From assembly GCA_019747815.1 (NCBI GenBank), contig JAIEQJ010000005.1, positions 1 through 64,000 on the forward strand: a stretch of 64,000 bases of DNA. Reading direction: 5' to 3'. This DNA is from Hyphomonadaceae bacterium. Its GTDB lineage: Bacteria > Pseudomonadota > Alphaproteobacteria > Rhizobiales > Hyphomicrobiaceae. The translations under genes were made by a program, and so were the position numbers. Position 1 is the first letter of the stretch, and each line of letters starts with the position of its first letter. The notes below the pieces were generated by a model. The model saw only the letters and a list, made by a program, of their open reading frames with translations. It was not told the origin of the DNA and made no database searches. Positions 25,150 to 36,307 of this stretch are shown here, in pieces.

Positions 25150-26469
25150 GTGCCGGGATCGGCTGCGCGCGATCTCGCGCATCGACTGGTGGCCGGCGTG
25201 CTGATCGATCAGCGGCCCTTCGAGCAGGTATTGGCGGACTTGACCGACCGGCCCAAGGCGGCGGCGCTCGAGCCCCGCGATCGCGCTTTCGCTCGGGTTC
25301 TCGCCACGACCGTGCTGCGCCGGCAAGGCGAGCTCGAATACGTTCTGAAGTCCTTTCTCGAACGGCCGCTGCCGAAGGATAGCGGGCGGTTGTGGCCGAT
25401 CCTGCTCACGGGCGCCGCACAGCTCATCTGTCTCGGCACGCCGCCGCATGCGGCGGTCGATATGGCGGTGGAGGCCACGCGGCGGGAGCGCGGCGGAGCC
25501 CGGTTCGCCAATCTCACCAATGCGATCCTGCGCCGTGTCGCCGCCAAGGGCGCGGTGCTGCTGCAGGGCAAGGATCGCGCGGCCCTCAATGTTCCGGAAT
25601 GGCTGCGCGAGCGCTGGCGGTCAGCCTACGGCGAGGACGTGGCAGCACGCATCGCCCAAGCGAGCCTCAAGGAGGCTGCGCTCGATATCTCGCTGAAGCC
25701 CGATGCAGATCCGAACGCGTGGGCCGAGCGGCTGGGCGGCCGGGTGCTGCCGACGGGTTCGGTCAGGTGCGCGGGGCACGGCCGGGTGGAGAACCTGCCC
25801 GGGTATGGTGAGGGCATCTGGTGGGTGCAGGATGCGGCGGCGGCGCTTGTGGCGCGCGGGGCGGGCGACGTGGCGGGGCAGACCATTGCCGATCTCTGCG
25901 CCGCGCCTGGGGGAAAGACGGCAGGGCTGGCCGCGGCCGGTGCCGCTGTGACCGCGGTCGACATCTCGCCGAAACGGCTCGACCGCTTGCGGGCCAATCT
26001 GCAGCGGCTTGGACTTGCAGCAGAGGTCGTCGTTGCCGATGTGGCGACCTGGGCGCCGGACAGCCTGTTTGACGTGGTCGTCCTCGATGCGCCGTGCACG
26101 GCCACGGGCACCATTCGCCGCCATCCCGACATCTTGCGCCTGAAGCAGGCGGAGGACGTGGCGCGGATGGCCGACATACAAGGCGCGCTGCTCAAGAACG
26201 CTCACCGATGGGTGCGGCCGGGTGGGCTGCTGGTGTACAGCACATGCTCGCTGGAACCGGAGGAAGGCGAACGCCAGATCGAGGCTTTTCTGAAGGACAC
26301 GCCGGCGTTCGAGCGCGCCCCGATCGCAGCTGCCGAGCTGGGCGCCGACCCGTCCTGGGTTACGGCGACCGGCGAGCTGAGGACGTTGCCCTGTCATCTG
26401 GAGCTGGAGCCGCCGGCGCTGTCCGGGATCGACGGGTTCTATGTCGCGCGGCTGCGCCGGCACACCTGA
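25150..26469 (+). CDS. rsmB: 16S rRNA m5C methyltransferase RsmB (Sun)
   Basis: This protein has 439 residues from a GTG start (GGCGGAG about 9 nt upstream). The N-terminal NusB-like RNA-binding domain begins AARDLAHRLVAGVLIDQRPF. The methyltransferase domain has the SAM loop DLCAAPGGKTAGLAA, DAPCTATGTIRRHPD and the catalytic Cys motif VYSTCSLEPEEGE. RsmB makes m5C967 in 16S rRNA. The start is uncertain because the frame remains open upstream to 25081 and overlaps the htpX end. It is probably co-transcribed with htpX (60-bp gap). Confidence 0.92.
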   Translation: MPGSAARDLAHRLVAGVLIDQRPFEQVLADLTDRPKAAALEPRDRAFARVLATTVLRRQGELEYVLKSFLERPLPKDSGRLWPILLTGAAQLICLGTPPHAAVDMAVEATRRERGGARFANLTNAILRRVAAKGAVLLQGKDRAALNVPEWLRERWRSAYGEDVAARIAQASLKEAALDISLKPDADPNAWAERLGGRVLPTGSVRCAGHGRVENLPGYGEGIWWVQDAAAALVARGAGDVAGQTIADLCAAPGGKTAGLAAAGAAVTAVDISPKRLDRLRANLQRLGLAAEVVVADVATWAPDSLFDVVVLDAPCTATGTIRRHPDILRLKQAEDVARMADIQGALLKNAHRWVRPGGLLVYSTCSLEPEEGERQIEAFLKDTPAFERAPIAAAELGADPSWVTATGELRTLPCHLELEPPALSGIDGFYVARLRRHT

Positions 26470-26546
26470 GCTTGTCCACAGATCACCCACAGTCTTTGGT
26501 GTGGCCCCCGCTTGGCGCGGCGACGGCCGGCGGCTAAGCGGGCTCC

Positions 26547-28415
26547 ATGGACAGGTTCCGGCAGCGCTCGAGCGCGCCTTCCGCGGGAGAAGGGCGTTCG
26601 CCCCCGCCCGAATGGGCTGGCCATACCATGGTTGCAGCCCGCGAAAAGATCGGTCTGGCCGCCCTGGCGATCGAGCGCGTTCGGCGTGGCGCGCTGGCAC
26701 GCATGCGCCGTTCCCGGCTGCTGCGCTGGCGGCATCGAGCGCCGATCGCAGACGACTTGCTGCTCGCTCCGCCCGATCTGCGGCCGCCCGATCCGAGCTT
26801 TGTGGACGAGATCGATGCGGGCAACTTTGGGCTCTGTGGGCAAACCGTCCAGCTGCGCGGCGCATCACCGTTTGCCGTGGCGCCGCCAAGCCAGGCCTGG
26901 GCGCGGGACCTGCACGGCTTCGGCTGGCTGCGCCACTTCGGCGCGGCGTGGACGCTGGAGAACGAGGCCATCGCGCGGCGGCTGGTGAGGGAGTGGATTT
27001 CGGGGCGGCGCCGCCATTCGGCCCAGGCGTTTGCGCCGGACGTGATGGGGCGGCGCATCATTTCCTGGCTGTCGCATGCGGCGCTGGTTCTTGACGGCGC
27101 GGAGCGGCGACCCTACGCCGCCATCCTGCTCAGCCTGGAGGACCAGGTCACCCATCTCTCGGCCACCTGGCGCAATGCGCCGTATGGCTATCCGCGGCTG
27201 CTGGCTCTCGTCGGGCTTGTGCAGGCGGCGCTGTGCATCGCCGGCCACGAGCGCCGGCTTGGCCTGGCGGAACGGCCTCTGCTGGAGGAGTTGGATCGCC
27301 AGATTCTGCCCGACGGCGGGCATGTCAGTCGCAATCCCTGGATACCGGCAGAGCTGCTGCTCGATCTGCTGCCGCTGAAGCAGTGCTTCACTGCCCGGGG
27401 GCTCAAGCCGGACCAGGCCCTGCTGGCGGCCATCGACCGGATGCTGCCGATGCTGCAGCGCCTGCGGCTTGGCGACGGGCAGCTTGCGCGCTTCAATGGC
27501 ATGGGAGCGACCGAGCGGGACGCGTTCGCCACCGTGCTTGCCTACGACAAGGGTGCGTCTGCGCCAGGTGATGCGGTCTCGCCCCTGGGCTATGCCCGTC
27601 TGCACCGCGGTTCCACGGTGGTTCTGGTCGATGCGGGTGCACCACCGGCGCTTGAGCTGGCTGGGCACGCCTGCGCCGGCTGCCTGTCATTCGAAATGAG
27701 CGCGGGAAGCGAGGTGCTGCTGGTCAACGGCGGCATGCCCGCCCCGGCCCACGAGCGCAGCGGCGCGGCCGCGCGCGGCACGACCAGCCACAACACCCTG
27801 GAGCTCAATGGCCAGTCGTCCTCCAAACTGGTGCGCAACGAGAGACTGGTACGCGACGTTGGTAGTGCACCCATCCAGCATCCCGATCGCGTGACATGCA
27901 AGGTACGGGAAGCTGACGGCGGCATTGCGCTCAGCGCGTCGCATGACGGCTATGTGGACCGGTTCAACCTCCTACACACCCGCACTCTCAGCCTCGATGT
28001 GGCCGGCCGGCGTCTGGAGGGGATCGACAGGCTGGATGGGACCAAAGGCGATCAGCGCTTTGCGCAGGACATTCCATTCGCCGTGCACTTTCACCTGCAC
28101 CCGCGATCCGGCGTGCGCCCCGGTCCGGAGGGCAGTGCCGAGCTGATCCTGCCGAGCGGCGCACGCTGGCGCCTGTCGGCGTCCGGGGCGACGTTGACGA
28201 TCGAGGAAAGCACGCACTACGCGGAGGTTGTCGGGCCGCTGCGGGCGCAGCAGGTGGTCCTGCGGGCGGTGTGCTACGGTGCTGCGGAGGTGCACTGGGC
28301 GTTGGAGCAGGTGGAGTGTGCGGGGGCAGCCGGCCGCACATCCGAGCCTGACACGGCTGACGCCGTGGCGCCGGCGCAGCCGCAGGCAAGCACAGACACG
28401 CCCGCGTCGATTTAG
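26547..28415 (+). CDS. Heparinase II/III family protein
   Basis: This protein has 622 residues. An N-terminal alpha/alpha-toroid-like region ([40 protein letters not shown]) is followed by the heparinase II/III beta-sandwich domain from about residue 330 ([27 protein letters not shown]-like [31 protein letters not shown]). Members cleave or bind acidic polysaccharides, but in Rhizobiales this gene lies conserved between rsmB and purH and its substrate is unknown. No signal peptide is apparent. The start could also be the ATG at 26628. It ends with a Pro/Ala/Asp-rich tail. Confidence 0.88.
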   Translation: MDRFRQRSSAPSAGEGRSPPPEWAGHTMVAAREKIGLAALAIERVRRGALARMRRSRLLRWRHRAPIADDLLLAPPDLRPPDPSFVDEIDAGNFGLCGQTVQLRGASPFAVAPPSQAWARDLHGFGWLRHFGAAWTLENEAIARRLVREWISGRRRHSAQAFAPDVMGRRIISWLSHAALVLDGAERRPYAAILLSLEDQVTHLSATWRNAPYGYPRLLALVGLVQAALCIAGHERRLGLAERPLLEELDRQILPDGGHVSRNPWIPAELLLDLLPLKQCFTARGLKPDQALLAAIDRMLPMLQRLRLGDGQLARFNGMGATERDAFATVLAYDKGASAPGDAVSPLGYARLHRGSTVVLVDAGAPPALELAGHACAGCLSFEMSAGSEVLLVNGGMPAPAHERSGAAARGTTSHNTLELNGQSSSKLVRNERLVRDVGSAPIQHPDRVTCKVREADGGIALSASHDGYVDRFNLLHTRTLSLDVAGRRLEGIDRLDGTKGDQRFAQDIPFAVHFHLHPRSGVRPGPEGSAELILPSGARWRLSASGATLTIEESTHYAEVVGPLRAQQVVLRAVCYGAAEVHWALEQVECAGAAGRTSEPDTADAVAPAQPQASTDTPASI

Positions 28416-28509
28416 GTCGCACCCCGGCTCCCCTGCGCCTGTTTATCCACCGCCATCCATGCTAACCGGACGCCTGTGGCAAGGTCTTGCGCAACAAAGG
28501 CTTACTTCC

Positions 28510-30096
28510 ATGACTGATGCAGCGATCCGTCGGGCGTTGATCTCGGTTTCCGACAAGACGGGGCTGATCCCGTTTACCCAAGCGCTGGCGGCGCATGGCG
28601 TGGAGGTCCTTTCGACCGGCGGCACAGCCAAGGCGTTGAAGGATGCGGGCCTGCTTGTGCGGGATGTGGCCGAATACACGGGCTTTCCGGAGATGATGGA
28701 CGGGCGGCTCAAGACGCTGCACCCCAAGGTGCACGGTGGGCTGCTGGCGGTGCGGGACGATCCTGCGCACACGGCGGCTGCGCAAGCCCATGGGATCGGG
28801 CTCATCGATCTTCTGGTCGTCAACCTCTACCCGTTCGAGGCGACTGTGGCCAAGGGAGCGCCGTTCGTCGAGTGCATCGAGAATATTGACATTGGCGGCC
28901 CGGCGATGATCCGTGCGGCGGCCAAGAACCATGCAGGCGTGACCGTCGTGGTCGATCCGGAGGACTACGCCGTCGTTCTCGATGCCATGCAGCAGAACGC
29001 CGGAGCGACCACCTTGGCATTGCGCAAGACGCTCGCGGCCAAGGCCTACGCACGCACCGCCGCCTATGATGCGGCGATCGGCGGCTGGTTCGCCGATACG
29101 CTGGGCGAGATGGCACCGGCCTGGCGCGCGGTGGGCGGACGGCTCGCGCAGGAGCTGCGTTATGGCGAGAACCCGCATCAGTGGGCGGCGTTCTACAAGA
29201 CCGGGGAGCGGCGTCCGGGCGTGGCGACGGCCGTGCAGCACCAGGGCAAGGAGTTGTCCTACAACAACCTCAACGATACCGATGCCGCATTCGAGCTGGT
29301 GTCGGAGTTCGATCCCAAGACCCATCCCGCTGTGGCCATCATCAAGCACGCCAATCCGTGCGGTGTCGCCGTGGGCAGCACCCTGGCGGAGGCCTACGTG
29401 AAGGCGCTGCGCTGCGATCCGGTCAGCGCATTCGGCGGCATCATCGCGCTGAATGGCACGATCGATGCAGCGACGGCCAGGGAGATCACCGGCCTCTTCA
29501 CCGAGGTGGTGATTGCGCCGGACGCCACGGACGAGGCCAAGGCGATTTTTGCCGAGAAGAAGAATTTGCGGCTGCTGACGACCGGAGGCGTGGCAAGCCC
29601 GTCCGCCCCAGGCCTCACATTCCGATCGCTGGCGGGCGGTTTCCTCGTGCAGTCGCGTGATGATGCCGTCGTCGAAGAGATGCAACTCAAGGTCGTGACC
29701 AGGCGCCAGCCCTCGGCACAGGAGCTCGCCGACCTCAAGTTCGCGTTCAAGGTGGCCAAGCACGTGAAGTCAAATGCCATCGTCTACGTGAAGGAAGGCG
29801 CCACCGTAGGCGTTGGTGCGGGGCAGATGAGCCGTGTCGACAGCGCACGCATCGCGGCCTGGAAGTCGCTGGAGGCGGCGAAAGCCGTGGGCGCTGCAGA
29901 GCCGCTGGCGAAGGGTTCTGTGGTAGCATCCGACGCGTTCTTTCCGTTTGCGGATGGCTTGCTCGCAGCGGCGGAGGCGGGTGCGACGGCCGTCATTCAG
30001 CCCGGCGGATCGATGCGCGATGCGGAGGTGATCAAGGCGGCCGACGATGCCGGCCTCGCCATGGTGTTCACCGGCGTGCGGCACTTCCGCCATTGA
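28510..30096 (+). CDS. purH: Bifunctional AICAR transformylase/IMP cyclohydrolase PurH
   Basis: This protein has 528 residues, the usual length. It catalyses the last two steps of IMP synthesis. The N-terminal MGS-like IMP cyclohydrolase domain begins [20 protein letters not shown] and contains [19 protein letters not shown]. The transformylase domain has [26 protein letters not shown] and the C-terminal [20 protein letters not shown]. The start has AAAGG 8-9 nt upstream; the open frame extends upstream into the heparinase tail but without family similarity. Its stop overlaps the next gene (TGATG). Confidence 0.97.
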   Translation: MTDAAIRRALISVSDKTGLIPFTQALAAHGVEVLSTGGTAKALKDAGLLVRDVAEYTGFPEMMDGRLKTLHPKVHGGLLAVRDDPAHTAAAQAHGIGLIDLLVVNLYPFEATVAKGAPFVECIENIDIGGPAMIRAAAKNHAGVTVVVDPEDYAVVLDAMQQNAGATTLALRKTLAAKAYARTAAYDAAIGGWFADTLGEMAPAWRAVGGRLAQELRYGENPHQWAAFYKTGERRPGVATAVQHQGKELSYNNLNDTDAAFELVSEFDPKTHPAVAIIKHANPCGVAVGSTLAEAYVKALRCDPVSAFGGIIALNGTIDAATAREITGLFTEVVIAPDATDEAKAIFAEKKNLRLLTTGGVASPSAPGLTFRSLAGGFLVQSRDDAVVEEMQLKVVTRRQPSAQELADLKFAFKVAKHVKSNAIVYVKEGATVGVGAGQMSRVDSARIAAWKSLEAAKAVGAAEPLAKGSVVASDAFFPFADGLLAAAEAGATAVIQPGGSMRDAEVIKAADDAGLAMVFTGVRHFRH

Positions 30097-30617
30097 TGAT
30101 GAACGAAAACTCCGTCCGACTGCGTCCTGCGACTCTGGAGGACCGGTTTCTGATCCGCCGCTGGCTTGCTGACCCGGCAGTGCAAAGCTGGTGGGGAACG
30201 GCCGCCAGCGCAGAAGCCCAAATCACGCTGGCGATGGACAGCACGGCGGCGCTGCCGCGCATTGTCGAGCGCGGGGGTGCTGCCATCGGCTATGCCCATG
30301 CCGTCGAGATCGGGCTATGGGCGGAGCGGCTCCGTGAGGGCGTGCCGGCCGGCGCCTGGGAGGTCGACTACTTCGTGTCATCGGCGGCGCAGGTCCAGGC
30401 AAGCCTAGGTGCTGCCGTGCTGATGGTGCTGACCGAGGAGGTGTTCGCAACAACACTGGCAGTGGCCTGCTCGGCCGTCGTGTCGATCCGGAACGAGACG
30501 GCCGCCCGCGCCTACGAGCAGGCCGGCTTCCGCTGGCTACATGTGGTGCAGGATCCGCTGCTCGGCCCGGCCTGGGTCATGCTGAAGGAGCGGCAGGAGT
30601 CGCCGCAAGCTCGCTGA
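30096..30617 (+). CDS. GNAT N-acetyltransferase, AAC(6')-like fold
   Basis: This protein has 173 residues and starts within the purH stop codon (TGATG), so it is translationally coupled to purH. The N-terminus VRLRPATLEDRFLIRRWLAD and the late motif VSIRNETAARAYEQAGFRWL are typical of acetyltransferases of the aminoglycoside/siderophore type. No substrate can be assigned; a link to resistance is not implied. Its last 41 bp overlap the 3' end of the convergent NAD-GDH gene. Confidence 0.8.
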   Translation: MMNENSVRLRPATLEDRFLIRRWLADPAVQSWWGTAASAEAQITLAMDSTAALPRIVERGGAAIGYAHAVEIGLWAERLREGVPAGAWEVDYFVSSAAQVQASLGAAVLMVLTEEVFATTLAVACSAVVSIRNETAARAYEQAGFRWLHVVQDPLLGPAWVMLKERQESPQAR

Positions 30618-33600
30618 GCAGACCCGCCGCCACCAGCAGGCGCGATACGGTTGTCGCGCCTTCGCCGACAACGGCATCGAGTGTAACGAGCAGGCGGGCA
30701 AGGCGCTCGCCCTGCGCGGCGTACCAGGCCTCGGCGCTGCCCGCCGCAATTGCAGACCGCGTGAAGGCGGCCTGGGCGGCAGCAAGTTGGCTGATGGCCT
30801 GGGCGATGGCAAGGCGGTCATACTGATCCGACGTTGCCAGGGCAATCCCCTTGGCGGCGAGATCGGCGATGCGAAGATGGTCGCCGATCGCCAAGAAGAT
30901 GTGCGACGTGTCGGGAATTGGTCGATCCGAAGCGCGCGCTATTTCCGTGATGGACGGGGCCTGTGCAAGCACAGAGAGACGGGCGATATCCGTGGCAAGG
31001 TCGGCGGGAATGCCTCCTTCGCCGTGGCGGCGCGTCTCGCGCTCCAGGCCGGCCTTGCTGCGGGGCGGCAGGATATTTTCAAGGTCTGCGCTCAGGGTGG
31101 CGAGCCCGGCCTTGTGGCGGGCGATCGTGCCGGCAAGGTCCACCAGCGCGGTGCCATCGCGCAGGAACCAACGTGTTTGCGCGTTCACCAGGTCCTGCGT
31201 GGCTTCATAGAGGCGCAACTGCGCTTCGCCTTGCGCGCGGCCGTCGAGGGCATCGATGCGCTGCCAGAGCCGAGGCAGATCGAACACCTCGCGCGCGGCC
31301 ATGAAGGCGTGCGCCACGTCCGACACGGGCTTGCGGGTTTCGGAGGCGAGCCGCACGGCCATGGTCGGGCCGCCGCGGTTGACGACGGCGTTGGTGAGGC
31401 CGAGGGCGATGATCTCGCGGCGCAGGCTGTGGCCATCGATGCCGTTGCGGTAGCGCTCGCGCAGCAGCGGCGGAAAGTAGCCCAAGAGCCAACTTTCGAG
31501 CTGCGGTTCGTCCGGCAACGTGCTCTGCAGGATGTCGTGCTGCAAGGCGATCTTGGCATAGCTCAGCAGCACCGCCAGCTCCGGTCGTGAGAGCCCGCGC
31601 CCGGCGCGGGCGCGCTCCTGCAGCTCGCCGTCACCGGGCAGCGCCTCCAGGGCCCGTGCCAGCAGCCCCCGCGCTTCGAGCGCGCGCATCAACAGCATGT
31701 AGTCGGGCAGATTCCGCGCGCTGCGGCGCTCCGCCAGGCTCAGCGCCAGCGACTGTTGATAGTTGTTGCGTAGCGAGGCGGCCGCCACATCGTCGGTCAT
31801 GTCGGCGAGCAGGGCCTTGCGCGCATCGGGATCGAGCTTGCCGGCACGCACGGCCGGGGCCATCGCGATCTTGATGTTGACCTCCTGGTCGGAGGTGTTG
31901 ACGCCGGCGGAGTTGTCGATGAAATCCGTGTTGATGCGGCCGCCGCGGCCGGCGAACTCAATGCGTCCGCGCTGCGTCACGCCCAAGTTGGCGCCTTCGC
32001 CAACCACGTGGGCATTGAGCTCGGCAGCCGCGATCCGCAGAGGATCATTGGCGCGATCGCCAACCTCCTCGTCGCGTTCGGACGAGGCGCGCACATATGT
32101 GCCGATACCGCCGAACCAGAGAAGATCGGTCTTGCATTTGAGGACGGCGCGGATGAGTTCGGCCGGAGTGATGGTTGCCCCATTGAGGTCAAGCAGCGCC
32201 TTCATCTCCTCGGTAACGGAGATCGACTTGGACGAGCGAGAAAATACGCCGCCGCCTTTGGAGATCTTACCCTTGTCGTAGTCCTGCCAGCTGGAGCGCG
32301 GGAGATTGAACAGGCGCCTGCGCTCGACAATCGCGTCGGCGGGCGGATGGGGGTCGATGAAGATATCGCGATGATCGAAGGCGGCAACGAGCCGGACATG
32401 GTCGGACAGCAGCATGCCGTTGCCGAACACGTCGCCTGACATGTCGCCGACGCCAACCGCGCGGATCGGCTGCGTTTGGACATCGATATCCATCTCGCGG
32501 AAGTGGCGCTTGACGCATTCCCAGGCGCCGCGGGCCGTGATTGCCATCCCCTTGTGGTCGTAGCCGACGGACCCGCCGGAGGCGAATGCGTCGCTCAGCC
32601 AGAAATCGTGGGCGACCGAAAGTTCATTGGCGATATCGGAGAAGGTTGCGGTGCCCTTGTCGGCGGCGACCACCAGATAGGGATCGTCGCCGTCATGGCG
32701 CACCACGTGTTGCGGCGGCACGATCCTGCCGTTCTTCAGATTATCGGTGATGTCGAGCAGCGCGGAAATGAAGATGCGATAGGCGGCAACGCCTTCCTTC
32801 TGTATGTCATCGCGCGTGCCCGAGCGGGGCAGCAGCTTGGGTACAAAGCCTCCCTTTGCGCCGGAGGGCACGATGACGGCGTTCTTGACCACTTGCGCAC
32901 GGACGAGCCCCAGAACCTCGGTGCGGAAGTCCTGTGCCCGGTCCGACCAGCGGATGCCGCCGCGCGCGATGGGCGCAAAGCGCAAGTGCACGCCCTCGAC
33001 ACGGGGCGAGTAGACCCAAATCTCGCGATAGGGGCGCGGCTGCGGTGCTGCGTCCACGGCGTTGCTGTCGAGCTTGAAGGCAATGGTCTGCGGCGGCTGC
33101 CGGTCGGCACCGCTAGTCTGGAAGAAGTTGGTGCGCACGGTGGCGCCGACGAGGTTCAGGAGCTGCCGCAGGATGCGGTCCTCATCCAGGCTCGGGACTG
33201 CGGCAAGTGCCCCTTCGATGCGGGCGCGTATGGGCCCTTCGGCGGCCTTGCGGGCCTCGAGGTCGAAAGGCCGGGCCGGATCGAAGCGCAGATGAAACAG
33301 CTCCAGCAGATCGCGCGCAACTCCGGCATGTCGGTAGAGCGTGTCGGCGAGGTAGCGCAGACCGAACGGAGAGCCGAGCTGGCGCAGGAAGGCGGCATAG
33401 GCCCTGAGCGTTGCCGTTGTGCGCCAATCGGCGCCGGCCGCAATCACCAGGCGATTGAAGCTGTCGTTGTCGGCCCGCCCGTGGAAGACGGCGAGGAAGC
33501 AGTCTTCGAGGCGCGTGCCTTGAGTGCCGAGATCGATCGGTGCTCCATCGACGGTTTCGAGCACCATGTTGTGCAGCGTCACTTCGCGCGTGCCGTCGGT

Positions 33601-35397
33601 AAAGTGGGGGTGGACACGATAGGAGCGCTCGTCGATGGCGAGGAAGCCCATGTTCTCAAGCAAGGGCACGCGCTCGGACAGGTTGATTGGGCCGCCGATG
33701 CGATAGATGGCGGCGCGGATGCGATGCGCCGGCGCGTCGGCCTCGCGATAGAAATCGATGGCGACGGGCAGGTCCGGCCCAAGCCGCTCAATGCGTTTGA
33801 TGTCCTCCAGCGCGCGCGGGGGCGGGAAGGTCTCCGCATAGCCGGCAGAAAAGGCGGCACGATATTTCAGCAGCAACGCTTCGGGGCGTGGGGCCGACGC
33901 CGTGATGGCATCGGCCAGCCGATCGCCCCAGGTGCGGAGAATGTCGCCGATGCCGCGCTCCAGCTTCGACACCTCCACGTGCGGGGTTGCGCCTTCGTAG
34001 CGCCCGACGATGAATTGCACGCGTACCAGCGGGCCATCGGTGAAGTAGGGATAGAACGCGGCGATCCGACCCTGGTAGGCCTGCGCCAGCAGTACGCCGA
34101 TGCGCTCGCGCACGCCCGACGTGTAGCGGTCGCGTGGGACATAGACGATGGTGGAGACGAAACGGTCGAAGCGGTCGATGCGGGCAAACACGCGCACGCG
34201 CGGGCGCGTCTCTAGGTCCAGTATGCCTTCGCTCCATTCGTGCAGCCGCTCGGGCTCGATCTGGAACAGCTCGTCGCGAGGAAAGGTCTCGAGCAGGTTG
34301 ACCAGCGCCTTGCCGGCGTGGCTGGCGGCCGGGTAGCCCGACAGCTTGAGCACGGTCTCCACCTTGTGGCGCAGGAATGGGATCTCCCTTGGAGACTTGA
34401 CATAGGCCTGCGAGGTGAACAGCCCGACGATGCGTATTTCCCCGTCGAGCGTGCCATCGCGGCGATAGGTCTTGATGCCGATGTAGTCCATGTGCACGCG
34501 GCGGTGCACCCGGCTGACCACGTTGGCCTTGGTGATGATGAGGGGTGCGGGGGTGGCATAGAAGCGGCGGATCTCCGGGGTCAGATCGACCAGCTCTGAC
34601 CCGCGTCGCAGCACATGCACGCCGGGATCGCGGAGCACACCAAGGCCGGCCTTCTGCGCAGGCACGAGTTCGCCTTTGTCGAGCGGACCCGAAAAGTGGT
34701 ATTCGCGCGAGCCCAGGAAGGTGAAGTTGCCGGCTTCCAGCCAGCGCAGGAAAGCTACCGATTCGCGCAGCTCGCCTGCGGGAACGCCCCTGGGCGCAAT
34801 CTCGAGGTGGCGGATGGCGGCCTTCACCTGTTGCAGCATCGGCTGCCAGTCGGCCACGACCACGCGCACGCTGGTGAGAATATTCGACAGCGCCTTGGCG
34901 AGATCGCTCCGGGCGGCTTCCGTCAATGCGGGCAGATGGATGGCGATGTAGCTTTCCTGGCGGCCATCGTTCCAGTTCTGGTCGCCGGGGCCCGGCACTG
35001 AGCGCAGGCGTCCGGACCTGTCCCGCTCGGTCTTGAAAATGGGATGCAGGAGGAAGTGTACGGTGAGGCCGCGCGCCTGCAGCTCTCCCATCACCGAGTC
35101 GACCAGGAACGGCATGTCGTCGTTCAGGATTTCCACGACGGTGCTTTCAGCCGTGGCCCCCGCAGCAGGCACGGAGCGAACGCGCAGCTTGTGCTGATCC
35201 CTCGGCTTCTCGACGATGAACTCGAATGCCGCCCGCGCATTGTCGGCGAGCCAGGCTGTGGCAAATCCGCCGGGGCCGTCGAAGCCATTGCGGCCATAGA
35301 GCAGGGGTACGAACTGAGCCGCCTGTGATTTCTCGCCCAGGGCCATCTGCACCTGGCGGATGGAGCTGTTGTGAGTCGTTTCAGCGGTCAGTGTCAT
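30577..35397 (-). CDS. NAD-specific glutamate dehydrogenase, 180 kDa class
   Basis: This protein has 1606 residues, the size of the large (L_180) NAD-GDH class. It converts glutamate to 2-oxoglutarate and ammonia, mainly catabolically, and forms large homo-oligomers. The N-terminal third has regulatory ACT-like segments (MPFLVDSVMGELQARGLTVH). The catalytic core has FAPIARGGIRWSDRAQDFRT, VPSGAKGGFVPKLLP, AVGVGDMSGDVFGNGMLLSD and GEGANLGVTQRGRIEFA. A C-terminal helical region follows. It stands alone on the minus strand. The 109-bp gap to the gene at 35507 must carry divergent promoters. Confidence 0.96.
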   Translation of the reverse strand: MTLTAETTHNSSIRQVQMALGEKSQAAQFVPLLYGRNGFDGPGGFATAWLADNARAAFEFIVEKPRDQHKLRVRSVPAAGATAESTVVEILNDDMPFLVDSVMGELQARGLTVHFLLHPIFKTERDRSGRLRSVPGPGDQNWNDGRQESYIAIHLPALTEAARSDLAKALSNILTSVRVVVADWQPMLQQVKAAIRHLEIAPRGVPAGELRESVAFLRWLEAGNFTFLGSREYHFSGPLDKGELVPAQKAGLGVLRDPGVHVLRRGSELVDLTPEIRRFYATPAPLIITKANVVSRVHRRVHMDYIGIKTYRRDGTLDGEIRIVGLFTSQAYVKSPREIPFLRHKVETVLKLSGYPAASHAGKALVNLLETFPRDELFQIEPERLHEWSEGILDLETRPRVRVFARIDRFDRFVSTIVYVPRDRYTSGVRERIGVLLAQAYQGRIAAFYPYFTDGPLVRVQFIVGRYEGATPHVEVSKLERGIGDILRTWGDRLADAITASAPRPEALLLKYRAAFSAGYAETFPPPRALEDIKRIERLGPDLPVAIDFYREADAPAHRIRAAIYRIGGPINLSERVPLLENMGFLAIDERSYRVHPHFTDGTREVTLHNMVLETVDGAPIDLGTQGTRLEDCFLAVFHGRADNDSFNRLVIAAGADWRTTATLRAYAAFLRQLGSPFGLRYLADTLYRHAGVARDLLELFHLRFDPARPFDLEARKAAEGPIRARIEGALAAVPSLDEDRILRQLLNLVGATVRTNFFQTSGADRQPPQTIAFKLDSNAVDAAPQPRPYREIWVYSPRVEGVHLRFAPIARGGIRWSDRAQDFRTEVLGLVRAQVVKNAVIVPSGAKGGFVPKLLPRSGTRDDIQKEGVAAYRIFISALLDITDNLKNGRIVPPQHVVRHDGDDPYLVVAADKGTATFSDIANELSVAHDFWLSDAFASGGSVGYDHKGMAITARGAWECVKRHFREMDIDVQTQPIRAVGVGDMSGDVFGNGMLLSDHVRLVAAFDHRDIFIDPHPPADAIVERRRLFNLPRSSWQDYDKGKISKGGGVFSRSSKSISVTEEMKALLDLNGATITPAELIRAVLKCKTDLLWFGGIGTYVRASSERDEEVGDRANDPLRIAAAELNAHVVGEGANLGVTQRGRIEFAGRGGRINTDFIDNSAGVNTSDQEVNIKIAMAPAVRAGKLDPDARKALLADMTDDVAAASLRNNYQQSLALSLAERRSARNLPDYMLLMRALEARGLLARALEALPGDGELQERARAGRGLSRPELAVLLSYAKIALQHDILQSTLPDEPQLESWLLGYFPPLLRERYRNGIDGHSLRREIIALGLTNAVVNRGGPTMAVRLASETRKPVSDVAHAFMAAREVFDLPRLWQRIDALDGRAQGEAQLRLYEATQDLVNAQTRWFLRDGTALVDLAGTIARHKAGLATLSADLENILPPRSKAGLERETRRHGEGGIPADLATDIARLSVLAQAPSITEIARASDRPIPDTSHIFLAIGDHLRIADLAAKGIALATSDQYDRLAIAQAISQLAAAQAAFTRSAIAAGSAEAWYAAQGERLARLLVTLDAVVGEGATTVSRLLVAAGLLSELAATPAAPSA

Positions 35398-35506
35398 GAT
35401 TCCTTCCTAGGCGGCATTTCTACCGGAAAGTGTGACAGGTGCGTGGAGATTGACAATTCGAGCGATCGGTCGTTCACAGGTGTTTGCCCTCGCAGAGGAC
35501 CCTTGA

Positions 35507-36196
35507 ATGATCCGCAAGCCCAAACTGATGGCACTTGAACCGGGACCGCAAGACGATCTGGAGCCGCAGGTCGCCGAGTATTTCCAAAAATGCGAAGAAA
35601 AGCTGGGCTTTGTGCCCAACGTGTTCCGCGCCTATGCCTTCGACAACGTCAAGCTCAAGGCCTTCATCCAGATGGCCGACGACCTCATGCTCGGTGACAG
35701 CGGCCTTTCCAAGACCGAGCGTGAGATGATTGCGGTGACAGTGAGCGCCATCAACCATTGCCATTACTGCCTAACCTCACACGGTGCGGCACTGCGTCAG
35801 CGCGGCAAGGACCCCGAGCTCGGCGAGGTGATCGCCCAGAACTATCGCGCGGCCGGCCTCGATCGGCGCCAGAAGGCGATGCTCGACTTTGCCAGCAAGC
35901 TGACTGAGACGCCGGACAAGATCGAGGAATCCGACCGGGCCGCGCTGCGCCAAGCTGGGTTCAGTGATCGCGATATCTGGGATATCGCCGCAGTCGCCGG
36001 TTTCTACAACATGTCGAACCGGCTGGCGGCGGCAGCCGACATCCGGCCTAACAGGGAGTATCACTACTGGGTGCGGGAGCCGCTCGAGGCAGCAGCCCCG
36101 GTGCCGATCGAGCCGGCGAGCACGCGTGCCGTGTCGGGGCGTGCGCCGGGAGCAGCCTCCGCTTCGCCCCGGCGCCGGTCGAACCGCGGCGGGTAG
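35507..36196 (+). CDS. Peroxidase-related protein, AhpD/carboxymuconolactone decarboxylase fold
   Basis: This protein has 229 residues. The core shows LSKTEREMIAVTVSAINHCH, with the E-x(n)-C-x-x-C-x-x-x-H pattern (Glu72, Cys85, Cys88, His92) typical of AhpD-like peroxidase-related enzymes, then GLDRRQKAMLDFASKLTETP and FYNMSNRLAAAAD. Such proteins reduce peroxides using the CxxC pair. About 45 C-terminal residues are Pro/Ala/Arg-rich and not part of the fold. It is divergent from the NAD-GDH gene. The usual redox partner is not encoded nearby. Confidence 0.85.
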   Translation: MIRKPKLMALEPGPQDDLEPQVAEYFQKCEEKLGFVPNVFRAYAFDNVKLKAFIQMADDLMLGDSGLSKTEREMIAVTVSAINHCHYCLTSHGAALRQRGKDPELGEVIAQNYRAAGLDRRQKAMLDFASKLTETPDKIEESDRAALRQAGFSDRDIWDIAAVAGFYNMSNRLAAAADIRPNREYHYWVREPLEAAAPVPIEPASTRAVSGRAPGAASASPRRRSNRGG

Positions 36197-36307
36197 CAGG
36201 ACTTTGTGGCGGCGCTTGAAAGCAGCACCCGGAGTCTGCCACATTTGAGCGGCACATCATTTCGAGCCGACGAGTGGGATCTTGGGGATCGACGAGCTGG
36301 TGGGGGC

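Noticed and set aside
32476-34215. 580-codon frame antisense to NAD-GDH
   Set aside because: It is a shadow of the 1606-residue dehydrogenase with no ribosome-binding site or domain.
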